A DNA stretch of 64,000 nucleotides, from the NCBI RefSeq assembly GCF_014109825.1, contig NZ_CP059576.1:1762001-1826000 (forward strand), given 5' to 3'. The notes beneath the pieces were generated by a model. The model worked only from the letters and a program-made list of their open reading frames with translations. It did not search any database and had not been told where the DNA came from. This DNA comes from Legionella sp. PC997 (GTDB lineage Bacteria; Pseudomonadota; Gammaproteobacteria; Legionellales; Legionellaceae). Made by a program: the position numbers and the translations under genes. This document shows positions 47,323-56,957 of the stretch, in pieces (position 1 is the stretch's first letter; every line of letters begins with the position of its first letter).

Positions 47323-48297
47323 ATGCCAGACCATTTAAATGAGGTATCTAACATTCAAGTAATCGTATTGATGGATAATGTCTCAGATATATTTACCAAA
47401 AGCCATGAAGAAATTCGGTGGAATGAATACCAATATCAATTCGAAGTAAGGAAACGCCGAAAATTTTCCAGTTCTGATCTTTGCCGTGCTTGTTCCGGTT
47501 TATCACTTTTAATCAAATTATCGGTCGATAATAAAAAATATACCTTACTTTTCGATGCGGGTCCTGATGGCAACTTATTTCTTGAAAACGTTGAACGATT
47601 AGGTGTTAACATTCAGGAAGTGGATGCTGTCTTTATTTCACATGGGCATTCCGATCATTATGGAGGGCTCATTAAGGCATTAGATGCCATTGGAAAAAAA
47701 GATATTCCCGTCTATGTTCATCCTGATTTATTTACTCCCAGAGCTTTTGATGTGAAAGATGACCGGGTTGTTGAAAGTTATTTAATAACTAAAAAGGACA
47801 TTGAAAAATATGGGGGTAAAATTTTTGAAAGTAGAGATCCCATTTATATTATGGATAACCTTGCTTTAATCAGTGGCGAGGTCCCTAGAAAAAATGATTA
47901 TGAAAAAGGGGCGCCAGGTGAAATGAGAAAATTAAATGATCAATGGCAGCCCGAACCTCTTGTCATAGAAGAACGTGCAGTTATCTTTAATCTCAAAAAT
48001 AAAGGATTATGTGTTTTTACGGGGTGTGGACACCCCGGAGTGGTAAATACCTGCCGGCATGCTATTAAACTCACCGCGTTAAATAAAATTTATCTCGTCA
48101 TGGGGGGATTTCACTTAGCAGGACCAACCTTTGAACCAAGGATTAATCCTACGGTTGCTGATTTATCCAGCCTTAATCCGGATTATGTTATTACAGGACA
48201 CTGTACGGGGAGCCAGGCGCAATCTGCGTTCACAGAAACTTTTAAAGATCGCCACATACCGTATAGTGTAGCAACGGTTTTTAACTTTTCTTGTTAG
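47323..48297 (+). CDS. Metallo-beta-lactamase-fold hydrolase
   Basis: 324 aa from the ATG at 47323, chosen because AAGGAG lies 7 bases upstream; a GTG at 47230 starts a longer frame. The MBL zinc motif HGHSDH is at 107-112, preceded by LLFDAGPDGN. Later metal-site residues include His in FTGCGHPGVVN and GGFHLAG, and ITGHCTG at the end. The arrangement matches the type annotated as dihydropterin-ribofuranosyl-aminobenzene 5'-phosphate synthase-like. Actual substrate unknown. It stands alone. Confidence 0.82.
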   Translation: MPDHLNEVSNIQVIVLMDNVSDIFTKSHEEIRWNEYQYQFEVRKRRKFSSSDLCRACSGLSLLIKLSVDNKKYTLLFDAGPDGNLFLENVERLGVNIQEVDAVFISHGHSDHYGGLIKALDAIGKKDIPVYVHPDLFTPRAFDVKDDRVVESYLITKKDIEKYGGKIFESRDPIYIMDNLALISGEVPRKNDYEKGAPGEMRKLNDQWQPEPLVIEERAVIFNLKNKGLCVFTGCGHPGVVNTCRHAIKLTALNKIYLVMGGFHLAGPTFEPRINPTVADLSSLNPDYVITGHCTGSQAQSAFTETFKDRHIPYSVATVFNFSC

Positions 48298-48389
48298 AAG
48301 ATTTCCTTACTGTCGCTACTTGGGTGGAAATGTTTTCCAGTAACACCGAATTATTTAAGAGATTGGATGATTTGGTGTATGATAAGAAA

Positions 48390-48485
48390 TTCAAGGGAAG
48401 GATAGCTTCGTCGCTTACTTTGTTTGCTCCTCATCGCTTCGCGACGCACTGAAGCGCGTCCAAAAGCTTCGTCGCGCTTCTTGGT
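48390..48485. repeat. Dispersed GC-rich repeat, single copy
   Basis: From TCAAGGGAAGGATAG onward this ~95-base stretch matches the core of the three tandem units at 59951, 60231 and 60511, with scattered changes. It contains the same self-complementary GC-rich segments (e.g. CGCTTCGCGACGC). It lacks the tRNA-derived ends, so the core occurs independently of the att-like unit. Confidence 0.75.
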
Positions 48486-48494
48486 CTTCTTAAA

Positions 48495-50096
48495 TTAGTT
48501 TGGATTAAAACATTGAGCAGCTGTTATTTCCTGTTTAGTTGCACTGGATTCATCGCTTCTTTTAAAGAAACCGCAGTATTTGGTTTTACTGGGTAAGTCG
48601 TTGTCATCGTATGAAACCTTTTTTTGGGTATTTTGCAACCATGTTTTATCACACTGTATTCTAATCTCACACCCTGCTAGTCGAATTTTTTCCTCGTATT
48701 CTCCTGGCGATTGAATGGTGGAAAGATTTTCCCTAAAGTTACGTTTGGTTAATTCATCGGAGGGAAATGCTTCCATTTCTTTTTCAGTATAAGGGGAAGA
48801 TTCTTTCTTATCTTTATAAAATACGAACTCCTCAATTGCATCACAAAAGGAATTAACACTAGTGAGACAAGTGTTCGATCTTCTTTTATTAGTTTTTGTT
48901 GAGGTTCCTTGAACAAAAGGAAATCGTTTTGCATCCTTCTCTGTTGCAAGCTCATAACCCATCGAATATTGTGCCTTATGATTTTTAATTTCTGATTGGA
49001 CAACACGGATCAATTCTATAGCTAACTCCCGTGTACTTTCTTTAGAATTCTTTTTAACCTTTAACAGGGTTGCATACTCATTAATTAAGTCATCAATCGC
49101 TTCCCATACCTTAGCTTTATCATTATCAACAGATTGTCGTGTCCTTTTGGGCAAGTTATTTAAATCTATTTCATCAAAATTGACGTTATTTAATAAACGC
49201 AGTTCAAATGACTTGTTCAAAAGCTCACTCATAAAATTATTTTGAGCATTTTTATCACTAGTTAATTTAGATAAAAAATCGTGTTTAAAGGTGCCTAAAG
49301 GTTGCTTTAATTTATCGGCAATATCTGTAAAGCCGTTTTTAAAAATCACGGGCTCTATTTCTAACTGAACATATTTTTCCAACATTTTTTTGATTGCTAC
49401 TCGCAAAATAGGATGGCGAGGCACAACGCCAAAGGCATCATTATTTCCCTCAATTTCCAGAGGCAACTCAATGCCCAAAAGCCTTGCTAAAGAACGCTTT
49501 TTCTCCGGGTGTTCAAATTGCCTAAAGTGACCGATTATCCCAAATTTAGGTTTATCTGGTACAAGTGTTGTCGACTCATTCACTAGTGCTAATAAATCGG
49601 TGTCCAGATAGTAGCCGCCAAAGTAATATAAACTACAATACCTAATTAAATCGCTTACCGCTGCTAAATTCTTGTTTCCTATAGATTCAGTTAATATATG
49701 TAATAATAATGCATTAGTTTCTTTGTCTGAAAAAATTGGATCGTTTTTCAGCCGAGATACCAATTCATTTATATTTCTGATTTCTATATGATAATTTTCT
49801 GCAGGAATAGGAACATCTAAAACTTCAGCGAGGGATGGTTCTTGTGAAATTTTACCTTTAGGATGAGAAGATCCAGGGTGGTTTTTCAATTTGTCAGAAC
49901 TGTACTTAATTGAAGCTGCTTGGCTCAATGGCTTGTTGATAATTTTTTCATTATCTGTCCAAATGATCGTTTTATTAAAACGATTTCGATAGGCAACCCC
50001 CGATAAATCTTTTATGGATTGCAGGTAATTAGGTTTAATCTCGCCCCCTACCCAAACATAATGAAAGACCGGTGGGATGCTTTGGAGGGACTTCAT
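48495..50096 (-). CDS. DXD glycosyltransferase, toxin/effector type
   Basis: 533 aa from the ATG at 50096, with GGAG 8 bases upstream (a TTG frame starts 6 codons earlier). The N-terminus PPVFHYVWVGGEIKPNYL and the DXD D165-T-D167 within SLYYFGGYYLDTDLL match the family that includes TcdA/TcdB-type glucosyltransferases and Legionella glycosylating effectors. DXD binds the metal-nucleotide sugar. The rest is helical with no other domain. It would modify host proteins or a surface sugar; the donor and acceptor are unknown. Confidence 0.8.
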   Translation of the reverse strand: MKSLQSIPPVFHYVWVGGEIKPNYLQSIKDLSGVAYRNRFNKTIIWTDNEKIINKPLSQAASIKYSSDKLKNHPGSSHPKGKISQEPSLAEVLDVPIPAENYHIEIRNINELVSRLKNDPIFSDKETNALLLHILTESIGNKNLAAVSDLIRYCSLYYFGGYYLDTDLLALVNESTTLVPDKPKFGIIGHFRQFEHPEKKRSLARLLGIELPLEIEGNNDAFGVVPRHPILRVAIKKMLEKYVQLEIEPVIFKNGFTDIADKLKQPLGTFKHDFLSKLTSDKNAQNNFMSELLNKSFELRLLNNVNFDEIDLNNLPKRTRQSVDNDKAKVWEAIDDLINEYATLLKVKKNSKESTRELAIELIRVVQSEIKNHKAQYSMGYELATEKDAKRFPFVQGTSTKTNKRRSNTCLTSVNSFCDAIEEFVFYKDKKESSPYTEKEMEAFPSDELTKRNFRENLSTIQSPGEYEEKIRLAGCEIRIQCDKTWLQNTQKKVSYDDNDLPSKTKYCGFFKRSDESSATKQEITAAQCFNPN

Positions 50097-50423
50097 AGAA
50101 ATACTCCGTGACAAAGACTCTGCTAATTGACTAATTATTTTACACGGAATGAATTTTTAGAGAATATACTCATTTGGAAAGTAATAATTTCGAAATTAGT
50201 ATATAGTACAATTAATGAGCCTTTGTATAAACAGATCCAAGGCTAAATTGCTGTTTTTGAAAGTGCGCATCTATCTGATGATGCTCCGGATTCTTATAAA
50301 TTTCTTTCCCATTGGTTGGTCTCGATTGAGGGATGTTTATGACCATGGTTATGCCAGAATACGAGCCCGTAAAGCCGACTTACTAGATTCACGAAAAGGC
50401 GACATATCTCATAAAGAAAATAA

Positions 50424-51425
50424 TTATATATATTTGTTTTCGCAATTCGAGAAATTTTCTTTCATTTTCTCTATTTCATTTTTATCAATAGGAAAATCTA
50501 CAAAAAATGAGCTTTTGAGTTGTGGCCACTTATTTTTTTCACAAAATTGTTTAAATTCCTTTTTGCTAATATGATCTATTTTAAATTGATTACAAATAAG
50601 TTCATACGCAACACCAAGATCATTAAAGGATTGTTCTTTATCACCTTCTAAATAACAAATTGTTTTAAAAATAAATAACCTGGTTTTTGGATTCCATAAC
50701 AAACTCTTACCTCCCGTTGGTGTAGCAATCCCAACTAAGCTGATAAGATCACGGATTCCCAAAGTTAGGGGATAACAACCAAGTTTTGTTAATTGAGTAG
50801 AAATGGTAGTTTGATTTGCAGGTAAAAAAGAAGAGCAAAAACTGATCGACCAGTTTTCCTTTATCTTTCGGTAAAAATGATACTCCTCCTTTACTTTTTC
50901 GATTTTATAATGTTGATTATTTTGTTGATAAACATGTTCATTTTCTGGAATTAAAAATGGTGAGCAAGAACCATTCATCCCCATGGTAGGATCGACTAAA
51001 TATTTTTCATTTTCTATAGTAACAATTAAGATTAAATGAGTAGCTGGAATCTTTTTTGCCTCAAGGGAGTCTGGTGATAATCCATTAAGAACTTTTGCAA
51101 TAGAACGATAAACCTCAAAACCCGATTTACTTAATGCCCTATACAAAATTTCAGAAGATTGAAAACAAAAGCCACCATTATATCCGTCAATAAATTCACC
51201 CAAATTAAAAAGGGTTAGGGACTGACGAAATAATGGGTGTGATTGGCTTGCAACTCTCAATTCAAAATTATGAAAGGGATAGCTTTGCATATGACAGTTA
51301 TAAACTTTTTGCAAATAATCAAGTTTAATTTCTTTAGATAAATCATTTACTTGTAAAAAATTACAACTAATTTTTCTAAAATACTCTTTAATTAAATGCT
51401 CGTTTCTATCTGACTTACTTAACAC
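50424..51425 (-). CDS. Arylamine N-acetyltransferase-family protein
   Basis: 333 aa from a GTG with AAGG upstream. It has the full NAT catalytic triad: Cys87 in NGGFCFQ, His130 in ATHLILIV, and Asp145 in KYLVDPTMG. Spacing matches NAT enzymes, and the GGFCFQ segment matches their typical GGYCFE. NATs acetylate arylamines and hydrazines with acetyl-CoA, though some effectors use the same fold for other transfers. The length (about 50 residues more than usual) is extra C-terminal sequence. Confidence 0.85.
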   Translation of the reverse strand: MLSKSDRNEHLIKEYFRKISCNFLQVNDLSKEIKLDYLQKVYNCHMQSYPFHNFELRVASQSHPLFRQSLTLFNLGEFIDGYNGGFCFQSSEILYRALSKSGFEVYRSIAKVLNGLSPDSLEAKKIPATHLILIVTIENEKYLVDPTMGMNGSCSPFLIPENEHVYQQNNQHYKIEKVKEEYHFYRKIKENWSISFCSSFLPANQTTISTQLTKLGCYPLTLGIRDLISLVGIATPTGGKSLLWNPKTRLFIFKTICYLEGDKEQSFNDLGVAYELICNQFKIDHISKKEFKQFCEKNKWPQLKSSFFVDFPIDKNEIEKMKENFSNCENKYI

Positions 51426-51784
51426 AATAAAACCTTATTTTCTTTTGCTTAATTGGCTCAGAATATATTCTTATAATGTACAAAATGGAATAACAATATC
51501 AAACTATAAGTTTAATTAAGCCCCGCTCAACAAGATAGTTAATCAGATGCTAATAAATACCTACGCTAAGTAAATAGGAAAAATTTTCCATTTTTATAAC
51601 AATGGAACCCGAGCTGTCTTATAAAGCCTCTAAACAGGAGGCAATTGAGCAAAATAAGGATATAGAGCTTAAAAAGAAGGCAAAATAGGAGGAGGAACAT
51701 CTTTTTTTTTATTTATTTCTCTTCAAAGTAGTTAGTTGCGTTACTGCATGCTGTTGAAATTTATATTTAGAGGCTCTTTAAGTT
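51426..51784. other. Intergenic region
   Basis: About 360 AT-rich bases before the integrase relic. No gene is supported. It probably includes promoter sequence of the N-acetyltransferase and older island junction. Confidence 0.35.
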
Positions 51785-52063
51785 TTGGAGGAAGCAAATC
51801 GTTTACTCAATGAATTGCCTTCACATTTAAAAGATATGGCTGACTTACCTTATCTACTGGATTGCGTGCTTCGATACGTTACTGGAGTACGGTGGAATGA
51901 GGTAGATCTCATTAAGAGAAAGGGAACATCACTCCAAGAGCTGCAACAATTAGGGGTATGGTCAATTTTTGAAATGGTGTTACGTTATGCCCATCTTTCT
52001 AGGGATCATTTACGAGATGCTGCAAATAGAATTAGTGGGCTTCATGTAACGTTTTGGCACTAG
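51785..52063 (+). pseudogene. Tyrosine recombinase remnant (internally deleted)
   Basis: The frame starts with a TGVRWNEVDLI piece of the first catalytic Arg region and jumps to the C-terminal end (SLQELQQLGVWSIFEMVLRY, then AHLSRDHLRDAANRI), with the middle HxxR block missing. The C-terminal end closely parallels the one at 59434-59826. It is an inactive integrase relic with an att-like sequence 83 bases further on. Confidence 0.72.
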
Positions 52064-52448
52064 TTTTTTGAAAGAATTTGAAAAAGTGTTACAAATTTGA
52101 TATCCCCTTTTTTCAATTTTCGAAAAAACACGTAAGTACTTGATTAAATGGCGCGCTTGGTAATAAAAACCTCTAATAATCAATACCTTGTGATGCATCA
52201 TAAGTATAGAATAACAGTATAAAACTGCCAAAAACAGCGGAGTATTGTCACAGTTATGCCACAATTTATGACACAATAGTTATATTAGATTGGATTGCTG
52301 AACGAAATGAGCAACCATTTTGGTACTGTCGCGAAAAGTTTTATTTCATACAAATATCCCTCTTAGAAAAAGTTAGTTTCCAAAAGAGAGTATTCTACAA
52401 AAGCATAAAATTGATATATTTGCGCCGTTTACGCACTTTTGGAATATT
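52064..52448. other. Island left flank with att-like sequence
   Basis: About 385 bases. AAATGGCGCGCTTGG at 52146-52160 matches the first 11 bases of the tRNA-Arg-derived ends found at 59880 and beyond. Otherwise no frame is supported. Confidence 0.5.
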
Positions 52449-53546
52449 ATGTTTAAAAATTGTTTTTTTGAAACGTCGACCGGAACTACTGTAAAAACCC
52501 CTGAGGCACGAAAAACGGAGCCAACAAGGCCAGCAGTTCCCAGGTTATCTCTTGAAATAGTTAAAGAAAACCCTTTATCAAAACGACTCCGTAAATTGGA
52601 CAATACTTCCATTACCCATGCTCCCAAATATTCTGAGGGAGTTTATATCACAACAAATGAAGAACGCTCCGATGTCATAGCAGAACTTTTAGCCGAAAAG
52701 CCTAACACTGGAGGGGGATGCCATATTGGATTTTCTGGTTGGCATAACTTAGATATTATGGCTTTAAGAAGATCGAGCTATGGTGTAATTTGTGACCACA
52801 ATCCTGAAAATGCTTACTTTTTAAGTGTTACATTAAACAACTTGCTTAAGTCAAACAATAGAGAACAATTTATTGAAAAAATGACTCGCTTCGTTAATAC
52901 TCATGATTTTCATCGTCTTAGCAAAAAAACCGAAAGTAATTTGGATAATGCTATAAAATTTTCTCCAAATTTTCGATCAGATGCCCGATGCTCAGACCCC
53001 TCTGATGAAATTAGAGACCATTTACAGGTAAAAACGGGTTGGTTAGCCAATGAGGAACGGTTTCAGTTTATAAAGTTTCTAGCTCACAACGATAGGATCG
53101 TACTGTTAACTGAAGATATTCTTGCAACTGAAACCTTTATTAGACTAAAAAAATTGCTTCAGGAAAATGCAGTTGAAATAGATACCTTATATACAAGTAA
53201 TATAGGTGCATACATGAAGTCTCCTGAATCGCGAGTTGCCTTTTTAGAAACAGTTCAAGCTTTATCCGAATCCGAAACTAAAATAATTGATGCTCGAGGA
53301 GACTTTTATCAATATTGCGATGATTTAGCGCAACGCTTGACCACGCCCAAGCTTTTAGTTGACTCGGACAAAGCAAATCAATGGTGGTGGGGAGAAGAAA
53401 CCTTAAGAGAGTATCTCCAGAGAGAGACACCAGAAGAGAAGGCTAAAAGAGCAGCACTCGTTCATAGTCATTTTAAGTCTGAAGCTGTCCGACGCTTTAT
53501 GCTACAAAACGAAGATACACCCACATCGCCATCTTTTACTAGCTAA
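52449..53546 (+). CDS. SAM-methyltransferase-like protein (LIC10091-like fold), effector-type
   Basis: 365 aa. Residues ~88-115 (GGGCHIGFSGWHNLDIMAL, then YGVICDHNPENAYFLSV) follow a Rossmann motif I and acidic motif II like the LIC_10091-type family. Residues ~235-260 (DTLYTSNIGAYM) fit its later strand. The N-terminus is Arg/Pro-rich. The C-terminus is acidic then Pro/Ser-rich (ENEDTPTSPSFTS type). The fold resemblance is moderate only. It lies inside the tRNA-Arg island. Confidence 0.6.
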   Translation: MFKNCFFETSTGTTVKTPEARKTEPTRPAVPRLSLEIVKENPLSKRLRKLDNTSITHAPKYSEGVYITTNEERSDVIAELLAEKPNTGGGCHIGFSGWHNLDIMALRRSSYGVICDHNPENAYFLSVTLNNLLKSNNREQFIEKMTRFVNTHDFHRLSKKTESNLDNAIKFSPNFRSDARCSDPSDEIRDHLQVKTGWLANEERFQFIKFLAHNDRIVLLTEDILATETFIRLKKLLQENAVEIDTLYTSNIGAYMKSPESRVAFLETVQALSESETKIIDARGDFYQYCDDLAQRLTTPKLLVDSDKANQWWWGEETLREYLQRETPEEKAKRAALVHSHFKSEAVRRFMLQNEDTPTSPSFTS

Positions 53547-53662
53547 TGCATTCATCCGGGTCATTTTTAGATAAGTGATCCGGGATAGCAAATTGCTAAA
53601 GCTTAGATGCTGTGAATCAAAAGGTTTAAATCAATAATTAGAAATAAGGTAAATATTTTATA

Positions 53663-56479
53663 ATGTTAATAAGAGAAATTTTAAATACAGCAAATCTCTT
53701 TAGTAGCGAAGAGCAAGCTAGGGAGTTAGCAGCATTGCCTAAGGTTATATCCGATTATAAAGGTTTTAGCCAAGATGCTTATTTAGAATTATTAAGGCTA
53801 ACTCTTAAAGCAGCAGAAACTGAAGAATACTATCAACCACAAATTGAACGGATTAAATCAGCCAGAATACGAGCCCAAAAGCTAGTAATAGCATTTGGTA
53901 CAGTAGGCGCAGCGCTGAAATATTTAGAAAATTTTGAAAAACAATTCCCTCAAGTGCAGAATAAAATTCATGATGCTTGTTTATTTGGATTCCTACCGGT
54001 CACTTGTAACCTTAATTTATGGCGTGGAATTATCAAGCATAATTTCCCAACGCATGCTAACTCTCCTATTTTTAGATTGTTACCTTTAGCTACTCGCATA
54101 GAAAAATATGTTAAAGAAAATACAGTACACTTAGAAAGGACCATTCAAGAAGATGTTTCTCAAAAATGGAAACAACGTTTCGTTAGAGACTACGAGTCAT
54201 TATTTAAACTAAGAGACATGCAATTGCCTACTAAGAAAATTGCAAAAGAAACAAATAAAAAATTTGATGTTTATATAAGACAGCTACTTAGTTACCCATT
54301 AATAGGACAACTAAATGCAGTGCAGCAACAACAATTTGAAAAAAAAAGAATGGAGTTAAGCGATAAAAAGGAAGAAATTAAGAATTTAATAGAAGATAAA
54401 TATCAAATAAAACTAAAAAAGAAAAATGATGCTAAATCTACACCTACGCTTATAAGCCTTGAAGATTACATCGAAGCAAAAATGAAAGAAAATAAAAAAG
54501 AAATAGAAGCTACGGTGAAAAGCCGCTTATTATCACCGCGCACACCGATTTCTGTTCTTTTTTCATATGCAAAATATAAAGCTTATACAAGGGCTAATGA
54601 AAACTTAGAAGCGGCAGAACTTTTTTTGCAGTATGGCATGCCAGAAAATGTGTTTGAGCAATATCTAGATTTAATACCTCAAGATAATGCAAATTATATT
54701 CCCGACTTATTTATTTCCGGTAAAAGTATCTCTGCCGACTATAAAGGCTATTATTTAAAAAAATTACCTCCAAGCGATCCACGCGCTGCCCTGCTTGGAC
54801 ATATGACTGGCTGTTGTCAATCAATTGATGAAAACGGAAAAAGCTGTGTCATTTATGGAATTACCAGTGAGAGATCAGGATTTTATGTGCTATGTAAGCA
54901 ACGAGGAAAAGAGCCCGACCCTCATGATAGTATTGTTTCTCAATCTTGGGCATGGTTAGCAGAGGATGAAAACCTGGTTCTAGATTCCATTGAAAGCCAA
55001 TTAGATTTTAGAAAGCATACCCAACTAATAATGGATTTTTATATGGTTCTAGCTAGCCACCTACTTAAAGCCGGGATCCCAGCTGTATTAGTAGGAGCAG
55101 GTGGTGAAACACCTCCGCAGTTAGGTCTAAGGCGGTGGGCTAGATCTAATCCAATCGATTATACAGGTTATTCTGATTCTCATAGGCAACGCTTAATTGC
55201 GCATAAAGAGTTGCAGCCTTTACTTTATAAAACGCATAGTCAATTTAACCCTTCTTTGATTCCATTAAATTCAGTATTTGAAACTCAGCAACTAAGCATA
55301 GCAGCCTTCTTGGAGTGGTGTGATTTATACGTTATCAATAATCTAACTAATCTTGAGGATCTATACCTTTATCTTCCCCCCAGCATTAGTCAAACAGAAG
55401 CTAGATTTAAAATAAACCTTGTTAAAGATTGGAACCAATTATTAGACAATATTATGGCTGACTCTGAATCGCCTGAAAAAGTTCTACTTAATATTGAACA
55501 ATATGGACAATATATAAATTCAGGAATTGAGCATAAAAGTGATCAATTTTTATGTTGGGCAGTAAAAAAAGGACAATTAGAGATCGTAGAACAAATTATA
55601 CCATTTTACTCTGATGTAAATATTACCTTCGAGGGTCGTAAGCTGTTAGAATATGCTATTAATAAAAAAGAGTTAGGTGAAGCAGAAAAACAAATTATTA
55701 AGCTCCTAATTCAATATGGAGCTGATGTTAATGCAAAAGATATATTTAATAAGCCAATGCTCGCAACGACTGTCTATACTGAAAATGAAGTTGCTCTTCA
55801 ACTGCTTATTGAAGCAGGTGCCAAATTAATCGAGGAACCTGAAGTTTTTGTAGCTGCTATAGAAAAATTGCAATCCAAAATTATAGATCGCGTATTTAAA
55901 TCTAATGGTGATTTACAGGTTGTAAATGAATTTATTTCTTCTTTGCTTCAATATTTTATAAACCTTAATGATTACCAATCCAGAATTAAAGCCATTAAAA
56001 TATTAATTAATATAGGTATCAATTTTGACGATCCAAAAGCAATCAAAGAAGCTAAAAAAATAGGGTGGAATTTAACAAGGCTTGTAGTAAATAAACCAAC
56101 CATATCAAATAGTTTTTTTCAAACACGTGCGGATTTACCCTCTAAGCAACAGGCCAAAGAAATTTTACCGGAAAAGGAGTTGTTTGAGTTATGCTGGGAT
56201 GCTCAAAATATAGACAGAATTAAAGCGCTTCTTTTAATTATTAAAGACATTAATAAGCAGTTTTATCTTGATAATACATGTTTGAGTAGAGCTGCAAGTC
56301 GAGGTCATATAAAACTTGTTAGGCTACTTCTTGAACACCAAGCTGATAAAACTCTAACTAATATGTTTGGAAAAACAGCGGCTGAATGTGCATCTAATGC
56401 AAGCATTAAGGAATTGATTGATAATTGGGATTATAAGGAGGAATGCACGATAAATTCGGGATGGTGCGTCCTATTCTAA
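53663..56479 (+). CDS. Large ankyrin protein ending in a CAAX-like motif, candidate effector
   Basis: 938 aa, no signal peptide. Residues 1-300 are helical. Residues 380-445 (GHMTGCCQSIDENG, then SGFYVLCK, then SIVSQSWAWLAEDENLVLDSI) look like a small enzyme or acyltransferase-like domain. Ankyrin repeats cover ~640-770 and ~880-925 (SRAASRGHIKLVRLLLEHQ). The last four residues are CVLF (935-938), a C-a-a-X form that host GGTase-I/FTase can modify. That would anchor the protein in host membranes, as known for some Legionella effectors. The prenylation is inferred. Confidence 0.72.
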   Translation: MLIREILNTANLFSSEEQARELAALPKVISDYKGFSQDAYLELLRLTLKAAETEEYYQPQIERIKSARIRAQKLVIAFGTVGAALKYLENFEKQFPQVQNKIHDACLFGFLPVTCNLNLWRGIIKHNFPTHANSPIFRLLPLATRIEKYVKENTVHLERTIQEDVSQKWKQRFVRDYESLFKLRDMQLPTKKIAKETNKKFDVYIRQLLSYPLIGQLNAVQQQQFEKKRMELSDKKEEIKNLIEDKYQIKLKKKNDAKSTPTLISLEDYIEAKMKENKKEIEATVKSRLLSPRTPISVLFSYAKYKAYTRANENLEAAELFLQYGMPENVFEQYLDLIPQDNANYIPDLFISGKSISADYKGYYLKKLPPSDPRAALLGHMTGCCQSIDENGKSCVIYGITSERSGFYVLCKQRGKEPDPHDSIVSQSWAWLAEDENLVLDSIESQLDFRKHTQLIMDFYMVLASHLLKAGIPAVLVGAGGETPPQLGLRRWARSNPIDYTGYSDSHRQRLIAHKELQPLLYKTHSQFNPSLIPLNSVFETQQLSIAAFLEWCDLYVINNLTNLEDLYLYLPPSISQTEARFKINLVKDWNQLLDNIMADSESPEKVLLNIEQYGQYINSGIEHKSDQFLCWAVKKGQLEIVEQIIPFYSDVNITFEGRKLLEYAINKKELGEAEKQIIKLLIQYGADVNAKDIFNKPMLATTVYTENEVALQLLIEAGAKLIEEPEVFVAAIEKLQSKIIDRVFKSNGDLQVVNEFISSLLQYFINLNDYQSRIKAIKILINIGINFDDPKAIKEAKKIGWNLTRLVVNKPTISNSFFQTRADLPSKQQAKEILPEKELFELCWDAQNIDRIKALLLIIKDINKQFYLDNTCLSRAASRGHIKLVRLLLEHQADKTLTNMFGKTAAECASNASIKELIDNWDYKEECTINSGWCVLF

Positions 56480-56957
56480 ATGAGGGCATTAATTTATAAT
56501 TTTAAGGCGGAAATATTCCTTAATTATAATAATACCAAGTTATTGAAAAAATTGAGGATACCCCATTGAAACTTTTAAAAATTGCTTTCTCCATCTCTAC
56601 GATTCTTTTGCTGATCCCATTGTGTGCCCACAGATGGGTGTACTCAGCGAGGGCAGATTTTTATTTTAGATCAGTTGGGTGAATGTTCGTTTGGGATAGA
56701 AAATTATTGAGAGTATCTGGGAAAATTTAGACAGTCGAGTAATCTGTTTATTTGTCTCATTTCCCCTGACACACTCCGGAATGATTGCTCATAGCCAAAA
56801 TAAACAAAAATATTTAATTTTAATACACTGGCGATGCCTAACTCATGAAAAATTGTCCTCTGCAAAGCTCAGAATTCGTAATAAATCAATTCTTAAGCTT
56901 CCCCTTTAATAAATAGATGTTAAAATTTTGTTCTTTACTGACGAATAATAGACCACC
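56480..56957. other. Gene-poor stretch with secretion-signal relic
   Basis: About 480 bases. A TTG-started frame at 56566 encodes a signal-peptide-like MKLLKIAFSISTILLLIPLC and soon stops; a neighbouring frame continues GQIFILDQLGECSFG. It may be the relic of a small exported protein. No RNA gene seen. Confidence 0.35.

Noticed and set aside
50215..50574. 119-aa plus-strand ORF
   Set aside because: It overlaps the N-acetyltransferase gene on the other strand and has no ribosome site or recognisable features.
52010..52276. 88-aa minus-strand ORF
   Set aside because: It is antisense to the integrase relic end and att-like region with no coding signs.
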